This document shows, piece after piece, positions 1 through 5,156 of a stretch of DNA of 6,845 nt. The stretch covers positions 1 to 6,845 of the forward strand of contig JACDEA010000122.1 in assembly GCA_013816725.1 (NCBI GenBank), read 5' to 3'. The notes beneath the pieces are model-generated. The model worked only from the letters and a program-made list of their open reading frames with translations, did no database searches and was not told the origin of the DNA. Source of the DNA: Actinomycetota bacterium (GTDB taxonomy: Bacteria > Actinomycetota > Acidimicrobiia > Acidimicrobiales > JACDEA01). Both the position numbers and the translations under genes were made by a program. Position 1 is the first letter of the stretch. Every line of letters starts with the position of its first letter.

Positions 1-123
1 GAACATCGGCGACCCGTCGGGCCGCCAGTAGATCGGCGCCTCATCGCGCATCCGCTTGTACGTCGGGTACGGATCGGCCCGGATCTCCGGTGCGAAGGGA
101 TCGAACTCCAGCTCAACAGCCAT
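1..123 (-). CDS. Cytochrome P450, N-terminal fragment (partial)
   Basis: Reading the minus strand from an ATG at 123 gives 41 codons that run off the left edge. They contain the N-terminal signature of soluble bacterial P450s: FDPFAPEIRADPYPTYKRMR, then DEAPIYWRPDG, the region just before the first beta strand. In such enzymes this part precedes the haem-binding core, so the I-helix and the Cys-ligand loop lie outside the window and activity cannot be judged. P450s are haem monooxygenases that hydroxylate hydrophobic substrates using electrons from a ferredoxin. The start is supported by the DPYP-type motif lying about 17 residues in, as usual, and by a TANNNT hexamer 7 nt upstream. The divergent aldehyde dehydrogenase starts 24 bp away, so a shared oxidative role is possible but unproven. 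The substrate cannot be inferred. Confidence 0.82.
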   Translation of the reverse strand, partial: MAVELEFDPFAPEIRADPYPTYKRMRDEAPIYWRPDGSPMF

Positions 124-130
124 GGGTGAG

Positions 131-136
131 AGCTTA
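131..136 (-). promoter_or_regulatory. Putative -10 (TAAGCT) for leaderless P450 transcript
   Basis: On the minus strand TAAGCT matches TANNNT and is followed by 7 nt and then the P450 ATG. No Shine-Dalgarno fits in the 23-bp spacer, so a transcript starting at or next to the ATG is inferred. No convincing -35 box was seen. It shares the TA at 135-136 with the -10 of the divergent gene. Confidence 0.55.
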
Positions 137-140
137 GGGT
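135..140 (+). promoter_or_regulatory. Putative -10 (TAGGGT) for leaderless aldehyde dehydrogenase transcript
   Basis: TAGGGT matches TANNNT and ends 6 nt before the ATG at 147, which would place +1 on the A of the start codon. There is no purine-rich ribosome binding site at the usual distance. It overlaps the opposing P450 -10 by two bases, so only one polymerase could open the site at a time. This is inferred from sequence alone. Confidence 0.6.
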
Positions 141-146
141 CGGCGC

Positions 147-1616
147 ATGAATCTCATCGGTGGGCAGTGGTTGCCGGCCCGGTCGGGCCGCACGATGGAG
201 GATCGCAATCCGGCCGACGGCGACGACGTGCTGGGCGACGTGGCGCGCAGCGACGGCGACGACGTCGATGCCGCGGTCGCCGCGGCGAAGGCGGCCTACG
301 AACGCTGGCGAGCGACGCCGATGCCGGCACGTGGCGATCTGCTGCGCCGCGTCGGCGCGTTCCTCGAGCGCGACAAGGACGAGTTGTCGCGCCTGATGAC
401 CCGCGAGATGGGCAAGACGCTCAAAGAGGCGCGGGGCGACGTGCAGGAGGGCATCGACTTCGCCCACTTCATGGCCGGCCAAGCCCGGGCACCCATGGGC
501 GAGACCGTGCCCAGCGAACTCCCCCGGAAACTGTCCATGACCCTGCGTCACCCGATCGGCATCGTCGGGCTCATTACGCCGTGGAACTTCCCGATCGCCA
601 TCCCGACGTGGAAGCTGTGGCCGGCGCTGCTGGCCGGGAACTGCGTCGTGCTCAAGCCGGCCGAGGACACGCCCCTGTGCGCGCAGCGGTTGCTCGAGCT
701 GCTCATCGAAGCGGGCCTCCCGGCCGGCGTGGTCAACGTCGTGCAGGGCATCGGCGAGGAGGCCGGGGCCGCTCTGGTCGCCCACGCTGACGTCGGCGCC
801 GTCTCGTTCACCGGGTCGCTCGACACCGGGCGGCTGATCGCCGCCGAGTGCGGCCGCCAGATGAAGCGGTACTCCATGGAGCTGGGGTCGAAGAACGTCA
901 GCATCGTGATGCCCGACGCCGACGTCGAGCTGGCCGTCGAAGGCATCGCGTGGGGCGCATTCGCCACCAGCGGGCAGCGCTGCACGGCCACGTCGCGCGT
1001 GGTGTCGTTGCACCCCGAGTTCGCCGACGCTCTGGTCGACAAGGTCGTGACCTACCGGCTGGGCCCTGGGAGCGACGAGTCGGTCGACCTGGCGCCGCTC
1101 ATCAACCGGGCTCAGCGCGATCGGGTGATGGATTACATCCGCGTGGGTCGCGAGGACGACAGAGCCCGACTGCTGACCGGCGGCCACGTGGTCGACAGCG
1201 GCGAGCTGGCCAAAGGCAACTACGTGGCGCCCACGGTATTCGCCGACGCGTCACCGTCGATGCGCATCGCCCAGGAGGAGATCTTCGGGCCGGTCACCGC
1301 GATCATTCCGGCTGGCGACCTCGACGAGGCCATCGCCGCGGCCAACTCAACGCAGTTCGGTCTGTCGGCCTCGATCTACACCAACGACGTCAACGCTGCG
1401 ATGCGAGCCGTGACCGAGCTGGAGTTCGGCATCGTGTATGTCAACGCACCCACGATCGGCGCCGAGGTGCAGTTGCCCTTCGGTGGGATGAAGCGAACCG
1501 GAAACGGTTTCCGCGAGGCGGGGCCGCACGCGCTGGACGAGTTCAGCGAGTGGAAGGCCGTGTCGATCGACTTCAGCGCGCGGCTTCAGAAAGCGCAGTT
1601 CGCCGAAGGCGAGTAG
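147..1616 (+). CDS. NAD(P)-dependent aldehyde dehydrogenase, resembling ketoglutarate-semialdehyde dehydrogenase
   Basis: A full-length ALDH-superfamily enzyme of 489 aa that oxidises an aldehyde to a carboxylate in the cytoplasm. Visible landmarks are PWNFP with the oxyanion Asn147, the cofactor lysine in LKPAED (Lys170), FTGS (221-224), the general-base glutamate in MELGSKN (Glu245), the nucleophile Cys279 in SGQRCTATSR, and EEIFGPV with the ribose-binding Glu378. The CTATSR stretch after the cysteine and the C-terminal GAEVQLPFGGMK resemble 2,5-dioxovalerate (alpha-ketoglutaric semialdehyde) dehydrogenases such as Bacillus YcbD/GucD. I recall that likeness from family knowledge, and the true substrate may differ. 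The usual ELGGKNP reads ELGSKNV here. The ATG at 147 is chosen because the first residues (MNLIGGQW) match the family's usual beginning and a -10 lies 6 nt upstream. It is divergent from a P450 and converges on the protease with 4 bp between stops. Confidence 0.9.
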   Translation: MNLIGGQWLPARSGRTMEDRNPADGDDVLGDVARSDGDDVDAAVAAAKAAYERWRATPMPARGDLLRRVGAFLERDKDELSRLMTREMGKTLKEARGDVQEGIDFAHFMAGQARAPMGETVPSELPRKLSMTLRHPIGIVGLITPWNFPIAIPTWKLWPALLAGNCVVLKPAEDTPLCAQRLLELLIEAGLPAGVVNVVQGIGEEAGAALVAHADVGAVSFTGSLDTGRLIAAECGRQMKRYSMELGSKNVSIVMPDADVELAVEGIAWGAFATSGQRCTATSRVVSLHPEFADALVDKVVTYRLGPGSDESVDLAPLINRAQRDRVMDYIRVGREDDRARLLTGGHVVDSGELAKGNYVAPTVFADASPSMRIAQEEIFGPVTAIIPAGDLDEAIAAANSTQFGLSASIYTNDVNAAMRAVTELEFGIVYVNAPTIGAEVQLPFGGMKRTGNGFREAGPHALDEFSEWKAVSIDFSARLQKAQFAEGE

Positions 1617-1620
1617 CGGG

Positions 1621-2958
1621 CTAGAACTCGGCGGAAGAGACGCGCAGCACGGAGCGGCGGGCGCCGCCGATTCGCACCGCGTGCTGCTTGATCTGCGCTT
1701 CGAGCTGCGCAGGCAGAAGACCACCGTTGGCCGCCTTGGCCAGCGCGCCGACGCCCGCCGCGTGCGGGGCCGAAGCCGAGGTCCCGGTGGCCAGAGCAAG
1801 GCCGCCGGTCGGCGTGAGTGACGGGATGGACACGCCCGGGGCGTAGACGTCGACGCAGGGGCCGCCGTTGGAGAACGGCGCCAGCCGGTCCCGGTCGGTC
1901 GTGGCCCCGACGGTGATCACGCCGTCCATCTCCCCCATGTGCGCCGGGGACGAGTTGCACGCGTTGGCGTGGTCATTGCCCGCCGCCGCGAACACGGCAA
2001 ACCCAGCCTCGACGGCGCGGCGAACCGCGGCGTCAAACGGCGCGCTGATCGGGCCGCCGAAACTCATCGTGATCACCGACGGGCGGGCGCCGTGCTGCAC
2101 GACCCAGTCGAGCCCGGCCACCGCATGGGCGTCGGTTCCCTTCCCGCCGCAGTCGAGCACCTTTACACCGTGTACGCGAACGCTCGGCGCCACCCCGACG
2201 ACGCCGATTCCGTTGTCAGCGGCGCCGACGATGCCGGCCATGTGCGTGCCGTGGCCGTCGCAGTCGGTGTCGGGGCCGCCGCGGAAGTTGACGTCGGTAC
2301 CACCCACGAGATCGGCCTGCGCCGCGATACCGGTGTCGATCACGTACACATCCATGTTGACCGTCCCGGTGCCGTCGCCCGGCCGGGTCGAACTCCAGTC
2401 GTCGCCCTTGCGCGACACCTTCTCGACGCCCCACGGCAGGGTCTGCTCGAGTTTGGCCATCGGCTTGGTGCGGGCGACGTAGTCGACGCGCTTGTCCTTC
2501 TTGATCGCGTCGATCTCGTCGTCGGGGATGTCGGCTGCGTAACCGCGGATGGCATGGCCGTAGACCTTCTGGATCTTCACCTTGCGCGTGCGGCGGTGCT
2601 CCTCGGCAACGACCGATGAACGGTTGCCCTTCTTGAGGACGACGATGTAGTTCTTGGTCGGCCGCTTCGCCGCCGTGCTCGACGTGGTCGACGCGCGGGT
2701 CGGTGCCGTCGACCGGCGGGTAGTCGAGTGCGACGCGTTGGCCGTCGTGGTCGTGGCCCGACGGGTCGTGCCCGTCGTCGACGTCGACCGCGGTTCGGCT
2801 GCGGTGGTGCGCGTCGTGCGCGTGGGTTCCGTTGTGGTCGTGGCGCGCCGACGTGTGGTCGTCGTCGTGCGGTTGGCGGCGTCGACCGGCGCGGCAACCA
2901 GCATGCTGAGAATGGCAGCGAGGCTGGACGCGGCGACGACTAGTCGTCGTGCGGGCAT
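1621..2958 (-). CDS. Secreted subtilisin-like serine protease (peptidase S8, proteinase K-like)
   Basis: A 445-aa pre-pro-protease. Residues 1-28 form a signal peptide: Arg4-Arg5, a hydrophobic core, and likely cleavage after Val-Asp-Ala. Residues about 30-100 are a Thr/Arg/Ala-rich low-complexity stretch. Residues about 102-167 (KNYIVVLKKG to VDYVARTKP) are an inhibitor I9-type propeptide. The catalytic domain follows, with Asp208 (VYVIDTGI), His236 (DGHGTHMAG), the oxyanion Asn328 (AAAGND) and Ser394 (GTSASAPHAAG). The triad is complete, so an active exported protease is expected. Cysteines 233, 270, 334 and 368 could form disulfides. The usual GTSMA reads GTSAS. There is no C-terminal anchor or extra domain; the protein ends about 50 residues after the catalytic serine, as in simple proteinase K-like enzymes. 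The ATG at 2958 gives a proper signal peptide and has a -10 six nt upstream. The physiological substrate is unknown. Confidence 0.93.
   Translation of the reverse strand: MPARRLVVAASSLAAILSMLVAAPVDAANRTTTTTRRRATTTTEPTRTTRTTAAEPRSTSTTGTTRRATTTTANASHSTTRRSTAPTRASTTSSTAAKRPTKNYIVVLKKGNRSSVVAEEHRRTRKVKIQKVYGHAIRGYAADIPDDEIDAIKKDKRVDYVARTKPMAKLEQTLPWGVEKVSRKGDDWSSTRPGDGTGTVNMDVYVIDTGIAAQADLVGGTDVNFRGGPDTDCDGHGTHMAGIVGAADNGIGVVGVAPSVRVHGVKVLDCGGKGTDAHAVAGLDWVVQHGARPSVITMSFGGPISAPFDAAVRRAVEAGFAVFAAAGNDHANACNSSPAHMGEMDGVITVGATTDRDRLAPFSNGGPCVDVYAPGVSIPSLTPTGGLALATGTSASAPHAAGVGALAKAANGGLLPAQLEAQIKQHAVRIGGARRSVLRVSSAEF
2659..2871 (-). repeat. Low-complexity Thr-rich coding repeat within the protease gene
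   Basis: This covers protease residues 30-100, dominated by Thr with Arg, Ala and Ser, encoded mostly by ACG/ACC codons. On the plus strand it reads as degenerate GTCGTG-like repeats. The heptapeptide RRATTTT occurs twice, at residues 37-43 and 66-72, which suggests internal duplication. It is probably a disordered, possibly O-glycosylated spacer; that role is inference. Confidence 0.75.
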
Positions 2959-2964
2959 TGCGCC

Positions 2965-2970
2965 ATGTTA
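2965..2970 (-). promoter_or_regulatory. Putative -10 (TAACAT) for leaderless protease transcript, fused to upstream stop codon
   Basis: On the minus strand TAACAT is followed by 6 nt and the protease ATG at 2958. Its first three bases are the TAA stop codon of the 69-aa membrane protein upstream. No Shine-Dalgarno is visible in the 9-nt gap. The start of transcription is inferred. Confidence 0.58.
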
Positions 2971-3177
2971 GCGAAGGGCCGTCCTGGCTCGTACGCGGCG
3001 GGTGATCACCCACGTAGCGACCGCGAAAGCGACCGACACCACGGCCAGCACTACATGAATGACCTTGAAGGCCGTCGAGCGACTTTCATCGCCGATGACG
3101 TTGCCGATTCGCGTGCCCCACACCCACACCGTCCACACCGCGAACGCCCGCAGCACGATCGCCTCCGTGCGTGTCAC
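2968..3177 (-). CDS. Small two-helix membrane protein, function unknown
   Basis: A 69-aa protein starting at a GTG. Two hydrophobic segments are visible, roughly residues 7-28 (IVLRAFAVWTVWVWGTRIGNVI) and 38-59 (KVIHVVLAVVSVAFAVATWVI), joined by a short charged loop GDESRS and followed by an Arg-rich tail (TRRVRARTALR). By the positive-inside rule the tail is probably cytoplasmic, giving a hairpin with both ends inside. It resembles small uncharacterised membrane proteins I associate with actinobacteria, but I know no function. An in-frame TAG at 3220-3222 limits any upstream extension. The start overlaps the stop of an 11-codon leader as GTGA, and no Shine-Dalgarno precedes it, so termination-reinitiation coupling is plausible. 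The protease gene begins 9 nt beyond its stop, but there is no evidence the two products work together. Confidence 0.72.
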   Translation of the reverse strand: MTRTEAIVLRAFAVWTVWVWGTRIGNVIGDESRSTAFKVIHVVLAVVSVAFAVATWVITRRVRARTALR

Positions 3178-3209
3178 CGGTCGCGCCAGCGGCCCTGGAT
3201 GTCGCTCAC
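3174..3209 (-). CDS. Putative 11-aa leader peptide coupled to the small membrane protein
   Basis: A GTG at 3209 opens an 11-codon frame reading MSDIQGRWRDR and ending in TGA, which overlaps the GTG start of the 69-aa membrane protein by two bases (GTGA). A TANNNT hexamer lies 7 nt before this GTG, so a leaderless transcript would begin exactly here and not at the downstream gene. That places the peptide as the first thing translated. Three of its last five residues are Arg. It may be a translational entry site feeding ribosomes to the next gene, or merely a short spurious frame. Nothing supports the peptide having a function of its own. Confidence 0.42.
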   Translation of the reverse strand: MSDIQGRWRDR

Positions 3210-3216
3210 CCGGCCG

Positions 3217-3222
3217 ACTCTA
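3217..3222 (-). promoter_or_regulatory. Putative -10 (TAGAGT) for leader / membrane-protein transcript
   Basis: On the minus strand TAGAGT is followed by 7 nt and the GTG at 3209. It shares the TA at 3221-3222 with the opposing -10 of the acyl-CoA dehydrogenase gene. This repeats the geometry seen at 131-140. Confidence 0.52.
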
Positions 3223-3226
3223 GGAT
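3221..3226 (+). promoter_or_regulatory. Putative -10 (TAGGAT) for leaderless acyl-CoA dehydrogenase transcript
   Basis: TAGGAT ends 6 nt before the ATG at 3233. No Shine-Dalgarno is visible, and no good -35 was seen. The divergent start codon at 3209 is 24 bp away. Confidence 0.6.
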
Positions 3227-3232
3227 GCGACC

Positions 3233-4471
3233 ATGACAACGACACAGTCGGCTCCGATCACCGAGGAGGCGTTCGCCGAGGAAGTCCGCGTGTTCCTCGA
3301 CGCCAACGCCACGCGCCGCCAGGTCGAGCAGAAGCAGGAGTGGGGCAAGGGCTCCGACAACGTGTCGCTGTTCGCCGAAAAGACGCGCGACGAGGAGCAG
3401 GCCGAAGTCGAACAGGCCAAGGCCTGGCGCAACAAGGTGTTCGACGCCGGTTTCGGCTGGATCACCGGCCCCAGCCAGTACGGCGGCCGCGAGCTGTCGG
3501 CGTCGTTTCAGCGGGTGTACTCCGCCATCGAGAGCGAGTACGCCGCGCCGCCGCAGGGACCGTTCGGCATCGGCTTGGGCATGGTGGCGCCCACGATCCT
3601 GGCCCACGGCACCGACACGGCCAAGGACCTCTACCTGCGCGCCATGTACCGCGGCGAGATCGTCGGCTGCCAGCTGTTCAGCGAGCCCGGTGCCGGCTCC
3701 GACCTGGCCGGCCTTCAGACCAAGGCCGTGCGCGACGGCGAGGAGTGGATCGTCACCGGGCAGAAGGTGTGGACGTCGGGCGCGCAGTACAGCGACATCG
3801 GCGAGATCATCTGCCGCACCGATCCCGACGCGCCCAAGCACAAGGGCCTCACCGGTTTCGTCGTCGACATGCACGCGCCGGGTGTCGAGGTCCGGCCGCT
3901 GCGCCAGATGACGGGAGGCGCGTCGTTCAACGAGGTCTTCTTCAACGAGGTCCGCATCGGCGACGACCACCGGCTCGGTGACGTCAACGAAGGGTGGACC
4001 GTCGCGCTCACCACGCTCATGAACGAGCGGGCCGCGATCGGCGGCGGCGGTGCCGGCGTGGGCGGCAGCATGAGCGTCGAGCGCCTGGCCGACATGTTGC
4101 GCCACCTCGGCAAGGACAAAGATCCCGTCCTGCGCCAGAAGCTGGCCGACGTGTACATCAACACGCGCATCGCGTCGTATACGAACCAGCGGGCGATGGC
4201 CAAGATCAAGGCCGGTCAGCTGCCCGGGCCGGAGATGTCGATCGGCAAGCTGACCCTCACGCAGAACATGCTGCGCGTCGCCGACTTCGTGTCGCTGGCC
4301 CTTGGCCCCAAGCTGGTGGCCGACGACGGCGAGTGGGGCACGTTCGCCTGGTCGCAACTTGTGATGGGCATCCCCGGCATGCGCGTCGCCGGCGGCACCG
4401 ACGAGGTCATGCGAAACATCATCGGCGAGCGGGTCCTCGGCCTCCCGAAAGAACCGCCCCCGGCCAAATAG
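3233..4471 (+). CDS. Acyl-CoA dehydrogenase family flavoprotein
   Basis: A 412-aa FAD enzyme of the acyl-CoA dehydrogenase superfamily, expected to form a 2,3-double bond in an acyl-CoA and pass electrons to electron-transfer flavoprotein. An N-terminal helical domain runs to about residue 140. The beta domain carries the FAD-contact motif QLFSEPGAGSDLAGLQT (147-163) and VTGQKVWTSGA (174-184). The C-terminal helical domain ends in RVAGGTDEVMRNIIGERVLGLPKEP. In medium-chain enzymes the catalytic glutamate sits in a YEGT motif. The matching position here is Gly387 (AGGT), so that base is absent. Glu265 in LMNERAAIG lies where isovaleryl- and long-chain-type enzymes keep theirs and is the likely base. 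Actinobacterial FadE paralogues with this ending act on fatty acid, steroid or other CoA esters; the substrate is not deducible. ATG 3233 is supported by the -10 six nt upstream. Its stop directly abuts that of rnhB. Confidence 0.92.
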   Translation: MTTTQSAPITEEAFAEEVRVFLDANATRRQVEQKQEWGKGSDNVSLFAEKTRDEEQAEVEQAKAWRNKVFDAGFGWITGPSQYGGRELSASFQRVYSAIESEYAAPPQGPFGIGLGMVAPTILAHGTDTAKDLYLRAMYRGEIVGCQLFSEPGAGSDLAGLQTKAVRDGEEWIVTGQKVWTSGAQYSDIGEIICRTDPDAPKHKGLTGFVVDMHAPGVEVRPLRQMTGGASFNEVFFNEVRIGDDHRLGDVNEGWTVALTTLMNERAAIGGGGAGVGGSMSVERLADMLRHLGKDKDPVLRQKLADVYINTRIASYTNQRAMAKIKAGQLPGPEMSIGKLTLTQNMLRVADFVSLALGPKLVADDGEWGTFAWSQLVMGIPGMRVAGGTDEVMRNIIGERVLGLPKEPPPAK

Positions 4472-5131
4472 TTACTCGTTGAAGAGGGCGGGCTGGCTGT
4501 TCTCTTCGCGAGTGACGAACCAGGGCAGGTGGTCCATGAAGACCCACGTGCGCCGGTGGATCGACGTGGGGCCGAACGCCTTGAGCGCCATCTTGTGGCG
4601 CGGGCATGGGTAGCCCTTGTTCAGCTCGAAGTCGTAGCCCGGGAAGTGCACCGACTCCTCGCGCATGATCCGGTCGCGCGTGACCTTCGCAAGGATCGAC
4701 GCCGCCGCGATCGACAGGCACTTGGCGTCGCCCTTCACGATGCGGGTGGCACCGCCGACGAAATCCCACCGCCCGTCGAGGAGCACCTTGTCGGGCGTCA
4801 CTCCGAGCCCGTCGATGGCCCGGCGGGCCGCCAGCCGTTGCGCGGCCGACATGCCCAGCGAGTCGCACTCCTGCTGGCTGGCGTGGCCGACTGCCCACGC
4901 CACGCACCACGATGCGATGCGGTCGAAGAGCCGCTCGCGCTCCTTCTCGGTAAGCATCTTGGAGTCGCGCACGCGGTAAACGCGCTTGCCTTGCGGCAGG
5001 ACGGCGGCGCCCACGCTGAGCGGACCGGCCCACGCACCGCGGCCCACTTCGTCCATTCCGACCACGACCTCATGGCCCTCGTCCCATAGCGCCTGCTCGA
5101 ACCGGAGCGACGGGACCACCTGCTTGGGCAC
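4472..5131 (-). CDS. rnhB: Ribonuclease HII
   Basis: A 219-aa type 2 RNase H that cuts the RNA strand of RNA-DNA hybrids and nicks 5' of single ribonucleotides embedded in DNA, starting ribonucleotide excision repair. All four metal-binding carboxylates are visible: Asp27-Glu28 in GMDEVGRG, Asp119 in LLDGRW, and Asp135 in KGDAK. The family signatures DSKMLTEKERE (56-66) and SIAAASILAKVTRDR (140-154) are present, as is KGYPCPRHK (172-180). Length is typical. The GTG start at 5131 leaves about 20 residues before the first beta strand, and a TANNNT hexamer lies 7 nt before it. selD lies 25 nt upstream on the same strand, so readthrough from selD is also possible. The gene ends head-on against the acyl-CoA dehydrogenase, with no intervening base. 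Confidence 0.96.
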   Translation of the reverse strand: MPKQVVPSLRFEQALWDEGHEVVVGMDEVGRGAWAGPLSVGAAVLPQGKRVYRVRDSKMLTEKERERLFDRIASWCVAWAVGHASQQECDSLGMSAAQRLAARRAIDGLGVTPDKVLLDGRWDFVGGATRIVKGDAKCLSIAAASILAKVTRDRIMREESVHFPGYDFELNKGYPCPRHKMALKAFGPTSIHRRTWVFMDHLPWFVTREENSQPALFNE

Positions 5132-5138
5132 GGCGCCG

Positions 5139-5144
5139 AGGCTA
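5139..5144 (-). promoter_or_regulatory. Putative -10 (TAGCCT) for leaderless rnhB transcript
   Basis: In the 25-nt gap after selD, TAGCCT on the minus strand is followed by 7 nt and the rnhB GTG. A weak TTGACA-like CTGACC (5160-5165) lies 15 nt further upstream in the selD tail. A private promoter for rnhB is inferred. Confidence 0.5.
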
Positions 5145-5156
5145 CGCCCCCCACTC

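Noticed and set aside
56..790. Plus-strand open frame of 244 codons overlapping the P450 and aldehyde dehydrogenase starts
   Set aside because: Arg/Gly-rich out-of-frame reading of the aldehyde dehydrogenase; no motif.
2690..2880. GTCGTG-like plus-strand repeats as a CRISPR array or regulatory repeat
   Set aside because: Irregular, short-period and in frame with Thr codons of the protease. There are no spacers of constant length.
2216..3013. Minus-strand open frame overlapping the protease in another frame, His/Arg/Asp-rich
   Set aside because: Frame-shifted reading of the Thr-rich repeat and propeptide. The protease frame has the signal peptide and full catalytic triad.
1..3233. P450, aldehyde dehydrogenase and acyl-CoA dehydrogenase as one catabolic cluster
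   Set aside because: They are on different strands and are separated by a protease and a membrane-protein gene. Each has its own putative promoter, so proximity alone does not show a pathway.
3206..4357. Open frame of 383 codons on the minus strand opposite the acyl-CoA dehydrogenase
   Set aside because: Fully overlaps a strongly supported gene. The translation is low-complexity His/Arg/Leu-rich and lacks a recognisable domain or a start signal.
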